Source: Mytilinidion resinicola (taxonomy: Eukaryota; Ascomycota; Dothideomycetes; Mytilinidiales; Mytilinidiaceae). From it: a stretch of DNA of 64,000 bases. Positions 31,730-40,739 of this stretch are shown here, piece after piece. Location: the NCBI RefSeq assembly GCF_010093595.1, contig NW_022985437.1:3188123-3252122 (forward strand), read 5' to 3'. The notes beneath the pieces are model-generated. The model was not told the origin of the DNA, made no database searches, and worked only from the letters and a program-made list of their open reading frames with translations. Position 1 is the stretch's first letter, and every line of letters begins with the position of its first letter. A program made the translations under genes and the position numbers.

Positions 31730-32640
31730 AGAGGATTTCGAGCAGTCGTTGGTGTTATTGACGCTGAAGCATGACTCGAGCAGGAAGCGTTCGGTTGCTT
31801 CGAGGGCTGTGTATCACGGTACCGAGTGGACCTGCCGAACTTCGTATGTCATGGCCATCAGAAAGCGAGGCGGAGACATGGGATAGGTGCACTAAGGTGG
31901 AGGAGTATTCGCAAGGAGAGGAGATGATAAGGCGGCGAGGCATCGCGGAGATGGCTTGAAGTGCGGGACGCGCCGCCGAAACAGACAGGGGCTAGATGGC
32001 GGAAAGCGTACGTAAATTTGAGATATTCGTTTCCGAATATCAAGTCTGGCTATCTCAAGGAGCACGAGCAACCCGAATCAACGGCGTGTCATGAAACACT
32101 AGCAAGGATATATTCGCGCACTCCATGCGGTTTCTTAGGGTACCCCAAGAGGCTATGAAATGCCAAAAACAATATAAATGTCAACGCCGTGGTAATTGGA
32201 CTACCCCATGGCCAATTCAAAGACATGCTAGCTATGGCACCTCTTACAGTAATATCAAGAGAGCAAAAGCAGAGCCGAAGCCATGTTACATCCGTGTACC
32301 TAGTACTGTGGATGCAATATCAGTATCTACAAGCAGATAGATAGTTAGTAGAACTACTCTAAGTGCAATATGAGACTACTTCAACAACGAGCTTACTCTA
32401 AAGTCTAAGATAGCCTACTTGGACTATGCAGTCCTCTTCCCCGACTCCAGGACAAGGCGAGCTGGGTGATGTAGTCCCAGGAAACACTCCGAGCACGTCT
32501 GCTGCCTCCGACATCGCCCCTCCCGCAATTGCCACTTCACTGACGGACGCACAACTACCCGACCCAATCACTCTTGGAAGGCCCGGATTCTAGGCAGCAG
32601 CCTTCTACAACGTTCCACTCCCCATATTCCGGTGAAGGCG
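31730..32640. other. No recognisable gene
   Basis: Overlapping 60-65 codon frames on both strands at 31750-32050 are without features. 32250-32430 is AT-richer. 32440-32640 is the upstream flank of dispersed repeat copy 3. Confidence 0.35.
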
Positions 32641-32654
32641 CTAGCGGCCGCGCT

Positions 32655-33056
32655 GGCAACTCTGCCTATATAAGGCCCGCCACCCGCCACCCGCCACCCT
32701 CCTTCCTTCCTCATACATAATGTTTAATCAGTAAGTTCCTCTCCTCAACCAACATCACATCGCTTCATGCTAACCATCTTGCAGACCTGGTGGGTACCAG
32801 GGGGTGGTACAAGGCCTCCAGGACCAGACTTCATACCAAAGAGGAGGGATGCGTCGCATGCGAGCAACAGGGTAATAGGGTGGAGCCTGGCGGGCAGCTT
32901 CCCCGGTGCCCGGGGCTACTCTTTGGAAACCGTCCGCTGGCCGCTGGGCTTGCCTATGTCAGGGGACACAGTATCACCAGTATTGCACTACCTCTGGCGA
33001 TGCGAACTTTTTTTCATTGATTGACTCAGCTTGTCTGGGTGATTGAAGAAGAAAAG
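32655..33056 (+). repeat. Dispersed repeat with TATA-box leader, copy 3
   Basis: TATATAAGGCC at about 32668 is followed by three CCGCCACC-type repeats, CCTTCCTTCC, an intron-like GTAAGT...TTGCAG (32730-32784), CTCTTTGGAAACCGTCC at about 32920, GCCGCTGGGCTTGCCTATGT and the core TTTTTTTCATTGATTGACTC (33008) with AGCTTGTCTGGGTGATTGAA. It matches copy 5 on the minus strand over about 350 bp. It lies just upstream of the small gene at 33347. Confidence 0.65.
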
Positions 33057-33312
33057 TGCACACTTCTTTGGTTGGCTCTCTTTGGTGCGGTTGAGGTAGG
33101 GCCGCGAGACGAGGCCGCGAGCGGCGTCTAGTATGCCGCCTTTCTTCCCACTGCATGGGGTACACCCGTGAGATTTTCTTGATTTGTGTTAGTGCCTTGG
33201 CGGGTACACACCATAAAATCTGAGACGCAACGCGGTAAGTCCCCAACCCCAGGCACATTCTCCAGAATCGACCCAACATCCATCAAATCCAGAAACTCCA
33301 ACAAATCTCCAA

Positions 33313-33339
33313 ATCAATCAATCAATCAATCAATCAATT
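33313..33339 (+). repeat. CAAT tetranucleotide microsatellite
   Basis: About six units of (CAAT) end 8 bp before the start codon of the gene at 33347, inside its likely 5' leader. Confidence 0.8.
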
Positions 33340-33346
33340 CGACACC

Positions 33347-33763
33347 ATGACTCGTAAGTAATCCTAGGCTGTGAATTCGCATAGTTTAGTTCTGACACCT
33401 TGAATAGCAGAAGAACTGAAGAAGCATGACGCCGAGCTCGCAGAGATGTGGGCTAAGCGGGAGCGCATCGTCGGTTAGTCTTTGCAGCTTTATTGATTCA
33501 TGTCGAATCTATCGCATCTAGTCATGATGTACAAGCACGGTTTGCTGATCCTCGTGATAGCGGAGATGGCGCTCAGGACGACCCTCCTCGCCGCCCACGC
33601 CCAAGACGCCCGCCGTGCCCTCGGCCGCGCCGTGGCCAAAGAAACCCTCGCCGCCGCCCTCCTCGTGCCCGAGAAGACTGCCGCCGCCGCCAAAGAGACC
33701 GCCACCGCCGCCACCGCCACCAAAGAGACCTCCGCCGCTGCCGCCACCGCCTCCAAGAAATAG
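33347..33763 (+). CDS. Small three-exon membrane protein gene, 104 aa
   Basis: Exons 33347-33353, 33408-33473 and 33522-33763, with introns 33354-33407 (GTAAGTAATCC...AATAG) and 33474-33521 (GTTAGTC...CATCTAG). Both introns keep frame. The protein starts MTPEELKKHDAELAEMWAKR, then a hydrophobic helix (MMYKHGLLILVIAEMALRTT, about residues 26-48) and an Ala-rich tail with repeated KET units (AKETATAATATKETSAAAA). One membrane span or membrane-associated helix with a charged coiled N-terminus is seen. The second exon acceptor is a TAGCAG tandem, so a one-residue splice variant is possible. The intact splicing frame argues for a real gene. Family unknown. Confidence 0.6.
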
Positions 33764-33779
33764 ATTCTTTTTTCGACGA

Positions 33780-33801
33780 GAGAGAGAGAGAGAGAGAGAA
33801 T
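33780..33801 (+). repeat. GA dinucleotide microsatellite
   Basis: An AGAGAG run of about 22 bp in the 3' flank of the small gene. Confidence 0.8.
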
Positions 33802-33804
33802 CGG

Positions 33805-34230
33805 GAGGGGAGGGGGGCTTACTTTCCGTAATGATACCAATTCTAGTCTTGTTCGTGTGACTCCAAGTTCTCTACGTGGCTTGACCAGTGAAGTAGCCAT
33901 TGCGGCAAATTGTATGTCAAACGTAAGGAATGTGCTCTGCGTGCCTTGTGAGACTACAAAGTACTACTTCATGGGTCTGGGCCCGCGGATATACCACTGC
34001 AGCAGCTTCACTCTTGCTTGCTCAACACCACCGCGAGGAGTGGCCCCGCCAGAATGTAGCCGGGCAGTCAAAAGGATGCCCAATCTCCGCTGCGTCGTCA
34101 TTGACGTCGGCTTAGGAGGTTTGAAAGCCCATGGGGATACCCCAGCCCACATGTCGCACTACGGTCCCAGTAGAATGATATACAAGGCTGAAGCCTTTAC
34201 ATCCCATTCCATCCTAAAAAGTCAAGTCTA
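33805..34230 (+). other. Open frame without recognised family
   Basis: A plus frame from 33857 stays open to 34231 (124 codons) with four Cys in the first half (MSNVRNVLCVPCETTKYYF). No motif is recognised. It ends just where the 108-bp repeat begins; it could be the N-terminal part of a repeat protein, but a TAG separates them. Confidence 0.25.
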
Positions 34231-34232
34231 GA

Positions 34233-34720
34233 CACCACAAACGCTGCTGGGATCAGTCCAGATACAGCATTTAGTAGCTCCTCTGATTTCAAGAGTCGAA
34301 CGCTTTACATTTCTTTAAGCTTCACAGTCTCAAGTTGAGCCACCACAAACCCTGCCAAGATCAGTCTAGATACTGCATTTAGTAGCTAGTTCAATTTCAA
34401 GACTCGAGAACTCGACATCGTGTTCAGCTTCACAGTCTCAACTCGAGGCACCACAAACGCTGCTAAGACGAATCCAGATAGTGCTTTTAATAGGTCCTCC
34501 GATACACGGAGATGAGATTCTTACATCTCATTCCTCTTCACAGTCTCAAATTGAGGCACCACAAACGCAGCTAAGATCAGTCCAGATGCCTCATTTGGCT
34601 ACTCGTCAAGATTCAAGACTCAAGGATCATACATCTCATTCATTATCACAACGTCAAGTCAAGGCACCTCAAACATCATCAAGCCGCACGCAGCACACTC
34701 CTCTCTCGCATTCAATCTAG
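34233..34720 (+). repeat. Five-copy 108-bp tandem repeat encoding a 36-residue unit
   Basis: The word CACC(A/T)CAAAC recurs at 34233, 34341, 34449, 34557 and 34665, exactly 108 bp apart each time. All copies are in one frame. Copies 4 and 5 lie in an open frame from 34481 to 34720, reading SSSQSQIEAPQTQLRSVQMP and SLSQRQVKAPQT. Copies 1-3 carry stops (for example RSV-stop-ILHL). Consensus per unit: SQSQ(I/V/L)EAPQT(L/Q)LRSVQI.HLVAP..SRLE. The exact period and frame conservation mean it was coding, possibly a surface or secreted repeat protein. Family unknown. Confidence 0.75.
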
Positions 34721-34781
34721 CCCTCCCGCCCTCCTCTACCACTCCCTCCCCCTCTACTCCCCCTCTCCCTCTCCCTCTCCC

Positions 34782-35297
34782 TCACCACCAGCCCTTCCCC
34801 CCTCTCCTCTCCCCTCTATCCGGCCAATGCGTCTCAATCATCCTCCGCATCCTCTCCCCCTCCCGCCTCTCCTCTTCCTGCTCTCGCCTCTCCGCCTCCT
34901 CATCCCCATGCTCTAACCAGTACCACGTCTCCCACTTCGCCTTCTGCGCCGAAAACCGTTAGCAAAGCGTGCCAAACTGCAACAGGTTCTGAGGACCACG
35001 TACCCAAATCTCCCTCTTGTTCGCCGCCATCACCGCCGCGGAGGCCCACGCCCGGCACTCCGCGTTGGTGCGGTCCGCCGGCTGCCTCGTCTCCGCGTCG
35101 AGCGCCGTGAAGCCCCCGCCGAAGGCGTACGCGACGGTTGGGGGCGTGGTGGTGGGCTGCGCGGGGCGGAGCAGGCGGACGACGGCGCGGGGAGGGGCTG
35201 TGACGGGGCCCGGAGAGAGGGCGGCGAGGACAGCAGCGGGGGCAGCGAGGGGAGCGGCAGCAGCGGTTGTGGTGGTTTTGGAGTTGTTTTGGCCCAT
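34782..35297 (-). CDS. Two-exon gene, 151 aa, myristoylation-like N-terminus
   Basis: Exon 1 is 35297-35004 (98 codons), the intron is 35003-34944 (GTACGT, branch GCTAAC, CGCAG; 60 nt, phase 0), and exon 2 is 34943-34782 (53 codons plus TGA). The protein starts MGQNNSKTTTT, which fits the N-myristoylation pattern (Gly2, Ser6, Lys7). It has an Ala/Pro-rich low-complexity part, a middle segment with AECRAWASAAVMAANKREIW, then after the intron KAKWETWYWLEHGDEEAERR and a long Glu/Arg helix (EERREGERMRRMIETHW). Without splicing the frame stops after 14 more residues. Likely a membrane-anchored small protein with a charged helix. Family unknown. Confidence 0.6.
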
Positions 35298-35299
35298 CT

Positions 35300-35845
35300 T
35301 GGCGGTCTTCTTGCGGTTGTTGGTTGTGATGATGGTGGTGATGTTGGTGATGGCGCTGCTTGCTGGTCTGTGGAGGGCGGGGAGGAGGAGGCTTTTATGG
35401 ACGGCAATGTTGGGGGTGAAGTGGGATCATGTGACTGGATTTGCATTTTCTGATGAAGAATACGTGTGATATGACGTAGGGCTCCGTTCTTCCATTAATT
35501 TGGCGAGTCTACTGCAGTGTGCTTGAATTGGGCTACTGGCACAGCGAGTTTGAGGCTGGGAGATTGCTGTTTGAGGTGTTTCAAGTCAGTATCACAGAGC
35601 AGGACAGGCTCTCACGTTTTCAAGATCGTGAATTGGATGCAGAATTGGACGATGAAGGAGACCATGAAAACGACCATGAAGACGCGAACAAGAGCTATTA
35701 GATGCGTTGTCTGTACTCATCTTAGTGGCGTCGGTGTTAGCTTAACGCCTTTTCATAGATATGGTCCGGATGTCGAGGTTCCTGCTCTGCATATTGGATG
35801 GACTAATGGATACATATCACCTACTTATGACGGTGCTTTTTGAAG
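35300..35845. other. Upstream flank and unassigned acidic frame
   Basis: 35300-35470 is the likely promoter of the minus-strand gene. At 35519-35701 a plus frame ends in an acidic stretch (ELDAELDDEGDHENDHEDAN); it has no features beyond that and may be a chance frame. Confidence 0.3.
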
Positions 35846-35849
35846 CGCG

Positions 35850-36284
35850 TCACAGAGTATTCAAAAACCCACATAGCTGATTGTCGAAACCGCATTGAAT
35901 TCTCATTCGCTCTAACCTTACATGCCACTCCACGACTGCTCGTGAGCCTCCCGAACCGGGTTTCCAGGTAGGATCGGTAGCGGGTATTCCTTCTTCTTTC
36001 GCTTTCTCTTCGAGAAGGACGCGCTGGTACTTCATGAAGCCCTTCGTCTTGTCAAGGACCAAGGCAGATTTCTTCTTCTCCGCTTTCGCGTCGCTCACAC
36101 CGACATGAAGTCGGTGGTCCTGCCAGAGGTCTACCTTTGCAGTCGCTTTCTTTCTCTTGGTCTGCTTGATCGCCGGAGCTGTCTTTGGGGTTCCAGGCTT
36201 GGGAGTTGCAGAGCCACGATCCTTTGAAAGCTCTTCGATCAAGCGCTGCGGCTTCTGCGCGTTGCGCTTGGGGCGATCCGCCAT
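35850..36284 (-). CDS. MADRPKR family protein, 144 aa (or 5' exon)
   Basis: The ORF starts MADRPKRNAQKPQRLIEELS, is Lys/Arg-rich (AIKQTKRKKATAKVDLWQD), then LDKTKGFMKYQRVLLEEKAK and EEGIPATDP. A GTAAGG donor-like site after the WH codons at about 35921 suggests the last residues may be intronic. DNA similarity over 35960-36070 to 22430-22500 (GGATCGGTAGCGGGTAT and following) is clear, and the KYQRVLLEEK part may derive from the GLT1 linker. The 5' part is duplicated at 26890-27107. Basic composition suggests nucleic-acid or nuclear association, inference only. Frame intact, so possibly functional. Confidence 0.4.
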   Translation of the reverse strand: MADRPKRNAQKPQRLIEELSKDRGSATPKPGTPKTAPAIKQTKRKKATAKVDLWQDHRLHVGVSDAKAEKKKSALVLDKTKGFMKYQRVLLEEKAKEEGIPATDPTWKPGSGGSRAVVEWHVRLERMRIQCGFDNQLCGFLNTL

Positions 36285-36289
36285 GGCGT

Positions 36290-36690
36290 TGCGATGCTAG
36301 TTATTTCCACCAGGGCAGCAACGTCGAGCTCGAGGGCGACTCCCCGAACCCGGAAAGCAGCCAAGGGCTGGAGGAGGCAGCACCAGGCGAAGGACTCTCA
36401 ACAAGGTGGGTGCGCGGTCTGGCATGCCACGCAGAGCCACAGGGGACGTATTCAGCGGCCTGGATGCCTCTGCGGGCTCGAGCTTCTCTTCCACGATTCA
36501 GTGCGAGGCGACTAGGATCGGGGCCGGGGTGGAAACGACGTCTCCTGCGTGTTGTGTTAGAAGTGCACAGATTTAGCAACGGGGAGGGAACTCTGCCTTA
36601 CCTTCTCCAAACTTCGGTCTCGGGGCCACACGGGCTGGGATTGTTGGTCATGTTAATTGGGATGGTTGACCCAGTTCAGCCGACAGTCCA
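36290..36690. other. No recognisable gene
   Basis: Overlapping GC-rich frames on both strands without features. Confidence 0.3.
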
Positions 36691-36693
36691 AAT

Positions 36694-36743
36694 GCGCCAC
36701 GGCTGAAGAACTCGGGGATGAGCGGGTTCGGCTTGCGGCCCAT
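36694..36743 (-). pseudogene. MGRKPN-type fungal zinc-finger regulator, N-terminal scrap
   Basis: ATG at 36743 starts MGRKPNPLIPEFFSRG, which matches the N-terminus of a fungal BED-like zinc-finger regulator that normally continues into a Cys/His finger. That finger is not found downstream. Only about 17 residues support the call. Confidence 0.35.
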
Positions 36744-36749
36744 CTCCAC

Positions 36750-37120
36750 AGCTTGAGGCAGCTCGGGCAGCTCGGGGCCACTACGAGGTAATGCGGTCTG
36801 CGATGGGCGACAGATTTTCGTGGCCAGCGGAGAGGCAATAGGCATCGGGAGGAACCCTAGCCCGGTTGTGGCTCTTGGGGAGGAAATCGTTGCCGGAGAA
36901 GGGGAGAGGAGCAAGGGGAGAGCGGAGGCGAGAGACTTCGGCCACGTTAGTGTACTGTAGGAAAGAAGCCTGTGCGTAAAATATCGTACCTCTCACAAAG
37001 CAGCATCGTGCCTAGTGCTTCGCCACAGAGGATCTCAGCGCAGGATCGATGTCGATAAGGAAACTTCAAGCTGCGAGGAATACTGCTGCAGAGCGAGCGC
37101 AGCGGTAGCCCCCAGTGTAG
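36750..37120. other. No recognisable gene
   Basis: Short GC-rich minus frames only; possibly the former 5' flank of the MGRKPN fragment. Confidence 0.3.
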
Positions 37121-37125
37121 CACCT

Positions 37126-37480
37126 TCATCCTTCGGTCTTCAGTCTAGACGGAGCGAGCGTATCGGAGCGTGATTCATCGAACTTCTCGGCGAAATCCTC
37201 GTTCGGCTCCTTGCCGTCACCGTAGGCTGACTTCAGAGCCACGAATGCTGAAGGACAACTGGCTCCCTGGACAATGCTGCTGGGCCCAGCAAAGTTGAGT
37301 CTGGAGGGACCTCTCGCCATCCAAGAACTCGCAAGTCGAGCGAGTCTGCGACCTTTTCGAATGTTGCAATCGTCTCCTTCAGTATCTCCGCGTCCGGTTT
37401 GAAGAACAGATTTCCTGCGGCGTGCTGTCCTAGCTCTGGCAACTTGATGCCCTGCTCTCTCTCGAAGACAAGAAGTCTTC
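37126..37480 (-). pseudogene. Glutamate synthase (GLT1), glutaminase-domain fragment
   Basis: Minus frames read LPELGQHAAGNLFFKPDAE, ILKETIATFEKVADSLDLR, VLGWREVPPDSTLLGPAALS and REPVVLQ. After a frameshift come VALKSAYGDGKEP and EDFAEKFDESR. This is the N-terminal class II glutamine amidotransferase region of fungal GOGAT (the ..ADSLGLRVLGWREVPxDsxxLGPaA.SREP..LQPFVVL.sAYG block). The catalytic N-terminal Cys lies upstream and is not recognisable; 37480-37660 may be diverged GLT1. One frameshift plus loss of flanks inactivates it. Confidence 0.85.
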
Positions 37481-37868
37481 AGCGGTAGTAATCACAACTG
37501 GGCTTGAAGCCGTTCTGGTGGTGATGTCGATGTCGTGGTGGAGAGGAAGTTGGAGGGAGGAAGTTGCCAACTTCAAGTAATTCCGCCGGGGCCTCCGCGT
37601 CCCGTGACTTCGCGGCCCTACATTTCTCCATCGTAGAGAGAGTATTTTACGAATCACGTTTCACGCGCTATGCTATTTCTTTGCATAATGGGTAGTTGAA
37701 TAGCTTCAATAGCTAATGTTCGCTTTCACAGCCATGATAGAACCTCCCAAACCGCGCCCGCTTTTCCAACCTCGGCCTCCACAGCCCACAAATCTTCTGT
37801 CTTTACTCCGAAGAGCACACGTCCACAAGCTCTCGAAGGATAGAAACACACCCACAACTACAATCACA

Positions 37869-38162
37869 ATGCACCCCAATCCGCAGATCCTCGTCGCGGT
37901 GGAGAAGAAGCTGGCTCATTTGAAGACCAAGATCTCGCGGCTTCGGGCCACGATAACAGCCAGTACACCCCTTGATTGTCTTCGAAAGCGATACAAACAC
38001 GTTAAAGGCCTCTTGATACGTGCGGGCTGCAGCCGAGATCTTGAGGAGGAAGAAGGAGAAGCTCACGGGGAGGGTGACATTGTTGGGGGTACTGATGGCC
38101 CCATTGAGATGAAGGTGGAGGGGTTTTCCTTCTTTGACAGCAAGGGGCAGGCCTTCTTGTAG
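37869..38162 (+). CDS. Small coiled-coil protein, 97 aa
   Basis: The ORF opens MHPNPQILVAVEKKLAHLKT (A at -3 of the ATG), continues as a basic helix with heptad-like spacing (KISRLRATI...LRKRYKHVKGLLIRAG), and ends with an acidic stretch (DLEEEEGEAHGEGD) and VEGFSFFDSKGQAFL. Codon third positions are GC-rich and no stop or shift occurs. The same frame is open from an ATG at 37716, which would add 51 residues rich in Pro. Family unknown; probably a genuine small protein. Confidence 0.5.
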   Translation: MHPNPQILVAVEKKLAHLKTKISRLRATITASTPLDCLRKRYKHVKGLLIRAGCSRDLEEEEGEAHGEGDIVGGTDGPIEMKVEGFSFFDSKGQAFL

Positions 38163-39436
38163 TCTGCGGGACGGGGGCAGGCGCATTCCAAGTAGTATTA
38201 TGGGCATTTGGGAACAGAGAAGGGAGGATTTGGGGCAGCAAAAGGGCCGTTCGCTGCGAATAGAGTGACTGAGAATCAAGCCTGTTCGCTCGTGCTTTGA
38301 GCCAATTTGTATAACGTAAAAATGTGAATGCCTGGAGCCTCCGATTAGTGTTCAGTTGAGTATGATAGTGCTGCTTGCGTCATGTCGCTTGAGGCGTTCG
38401 GATGGGTTCATTTGGAGGAGATGAGATGTAAAAGTTTGGAGTCTTCTGATCAATCGCCGCCGATGCATGCTCGTTTTCCAGACGCAGAGTACCGCATGGA
38501 ATGGCTCAATACACGGATTCGAAGCCTGAACGAATATCATTAGCAATTGTCTGTGGAGTACGCGTGAAGTCTTACTATGGGCGTATCTGGCGGTTGATAT
38601 CGGTGGAAATTGCCTGAGGGTGCAAGATGAACCTGAGACGTATGGGATGAGGTGCTAACTGGAGACCATTCGTTTGGCCTTTTCCCATATTTCACGTAGT
38701 TACAATCTCGCCCGAGTCGGTCTAAGAGTTTCGGTGGAGACATGAGCGAAAGTAACTGCGCGAAGTTCTTGATCCCCACTACCATGCACTAAGGGTGTCA
38801 TGCCTTCCGATTCCCCAGCTGGCGAAATAGACATCCTCCTATACTCCGATACCCATGCTAATGTCCACCTATGCCCCCTCAGAGCGCCAGATTGGGCCCG
38901 TCAGCCGTTCAAAATGCCAAGACCCATCCCACCCCGAAGCCAGCTAGATGCCGCCAGGCCAGCAGCAGCGAGGCCAACAGTAACCGAAGTTTGCCACGCT
39001 CTGACCAGCCCCAACCCTTCCACTTGTGCTCCCGAACCGGCCCCGACGGACGCTGACTTGCGAGGGTTCGGCGGCGACAGCTCGAGATCAGAGGAGAAGA
39101 GCGAGAGGAGCGAGGCGTGATGTAGGCAGCGTAGCTTTCGACATTGTAGAGCGCAACCCTTTCCATCGGCCAGGAGAGCCAGGAAGCCGGGAGACACCTG
39201 TCAGGGGGTTAGCCAAGGTGATCAGATCTGGGGTGCGCGTCAAGGAAACTCCCACATACCAGGCACATCCGACTCCCACAGCCTAGAATTGACCGTACTA
39301 CTCTTGCATTCCTGTCGTTCACCCCTTCAACCGGCCGGGGAAGCCACAGGCTCGCGGAACACCTGGCAACTCGTTAGTCAAGGCGGCCAGGGGTTGAGAC
39401 TGCCGCCGAAGGAGCTCTGACTTACGATGCCGCCCA
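38163..39436. other. No firm gene
   Basis: Competing frames at 38800-39290 on both strands. A minus frame at 38909-39166 (MERVALYNVESYAAYI...RLLLASLLLAWRHLAGFG) could be another small hydrophobic protein but is not better than its neighbours. 38280-38790 shows nothing. Confidence 0.3.
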
Positions 39437-39640
39437 CTACCACAATTCCCGGCCGATCCGAACCCACGCAATCTCAGCCAGCGCAGCGATGGGCTCGGCA
39501 TAGTCCAGGAGAGCTTCAAGGTCGAGGCGGGGGAGGCAAACGACGACGAAGACCATGAGCCAGCAGAAGAGGAACAGGTCGATGTGGACGAGCCACTCGA
39601 CAACTTTTGGGGATAGCTGGAGGTATGCGAAGTCTATTGT
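39437..39640 (-). CDS. Small membrane-protein ORF, start unresolved
   Basis: The minus frame, closed by TAG at 39437-39439, reads IDFAYLQLSPKVVEWLVHID, LFLFCWLMVFVVVCLPRLDL and EALLDYAEPIAALAEIAWVR. A single strong transmembrane segment is followed by an amphipathic helix, similar in layout to the 58-aa gene at 8907-9083. The frame is open upstream to about 39765 but contains no ATG, so a first exon or a lost start is needed. Confidence 0.4.
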   Translation of the reverse strand, partial: TIDFAYLQLSPKVVEWLVHIDLFLFCWLMVFVVVCLPRLDLEALLDYAEPIAALAEIAWVRIGRELW

Positions 39641-39844
39641 GTGTGGATTGGAGCTGTTGAGCTGCGGATTTGATGGGCTTAGGAGGAGTGTGTCGAGGGG
39701 CGTCTGACGGTGGTGATGCTGGGGAAATGGAGTTGCGAGGGCAGGCGGATTTGGTGGCTGGCGGAAATGACTACATCACGACATCACGCCAAGCATATCA
39801 CGCAGCAGCATCAGGACCGAGATGGCAGAGGCAGCAAGAGTTCG

Positions 39845-39935
39845 AATTTCTTCTTCAAGTACCCACGCAAGGTGAGTGGCTCAATGAAAAAAAGAGGTGG
39901 GTTCCAAAGATTGGTGTACCGTTTCCCCGAAGAGA
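39845..39935 (-). repeat. Dispersed repeat with TATA-box leader, copy 4 (3' part)
   Basis: On the minus strand CTTTGGAACCCACC is followed by CTCTTTTTTTCATTGAGCCA and CTCACCTTGCGTGGGTACTT with GAAGAAGAA. It matches the 3' core of copies 1-3 and 5. The TATA/leader half is absent. Confidence 0.55.
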
Positions 39936-40078
39936 GCAGGGCCTTGCCTCCGAAGAAAGCAGGACTTGGTTTGAAGCCAGGCACATGAAAAAGCCAGAAA
40001 CTCCGAAGAAGAAGCACCTGTTATCAACAAACACCCAAACACGGTCGAGGAGAGGAGGAAGAAAGCAGAGGAAGGGGC

Positions 40079-40732
40079 TCATACCACGTACCTGATCCTG
40101 CCTCGTTGTCCACGGAAGGATTGGCGTCCAAGTCGAAGTCGAGGTTGAGCCAAGCGTGTTGCACTGCATCTTCGACAGCTCGCCCAGGCCCCGACCCCAT
40201 GCTCAAGAACTGCGTCAAAAGCATGCTGACGAGGTTGATGCGAACAGGCCTCCTCTCTGGCGACGATTGAAGCGAGTCTCCCCTGGCTAGTCAATGGATC
40301 CCAATCGACTCGGCCAGCCGACAACAGCGCAGGATCTGATGACGCAGGAGAGCTGGAGTCGGCGGCAACAGTGCAGTGACGCTTCCGCGAGGCGTGTCTA
40401 TCGCAGCGGCGTAGGGCGTAAGGAATCGGAGGGTCGGCCATCTGAGGACTCTGTGGTGCTCCGATCCCAGCCCTCTGAAGTCGGCCGGGAGGGTCGATCG
40501 TCGAGGAGGCGTTTCGGCGGGATGAGGATAAAAAGGAAGATCGGAATCGTTGTGGGAAAGAAGTCTTCGACGGGATAGGAGAGAGGTGTGCAAATGGGAG
40601 TGCGAGAAGGAGGATGCAGCGAGGACGCCGGCCGATATTTATTTCTTTCCTATCTCCGTTGAGGCCCTGATACCTGATGAAACACTCCATTGCGACATTG
40701 TGATACATTTGAGGCAGTAGCCACCTGGGCAC
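40079..40732 (-). CDS. Hypothetical minus-strand ORF or exon set (doubtful)
   Basis: A frame of 217 codons is open, but a second minus frame over 40224-40085 (MLLTQFLSMGSGPGRAVEDA, LNLDFDLDANPSVDNEAGS) looks more protein-like and ends at a GTACGTGG donor. An acceptor TGATAACAG at about 40018-40026 would lead into dispersed repeat copy 4. The true structure is unclear; I recognise no family. Confidence 0.25.
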   Translation of the reverse strand: MPRWLLPQMYHNVAMECFIRYQGLNGDRKEINIGRRPRCILLLALPFAHLSPIPSKTSFPQRFRSSFLSSSRRNASSTIDPPGRLQRAGIGAPQSPQMADPPIPYALRRCDRHASRKRHCTVAADSSSPASSDPALLSAGRVDWDPLTSQGRLASIVAREEACSHQPRQHAFDAVLEHGVGAWASCRRCSATRLAQPRLRLGRQSFRGQRGRIRYVV

Positions 40733-40739
40733 AAGCCGA

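Noticed and set aside
33490..33900. Minus-strand 136-codon ORF and plus-strand Arg/Pro-rich frames
   Set aside because: Shadows of the Ala-rich third exon of the spliced gene at 33347-33763.
35017..35469. Plus-strand 150-codon Ala/Val-rich ORF
   Set aside because: Antisense to the two-exon gene at 34782-35297, which has introns and a better protein.
40079..40732. A confident 217-residue gene
   Set aside because: A second minus frame over the same DNA is more protein-like and ends at a splice donor; no frame can be preferred.
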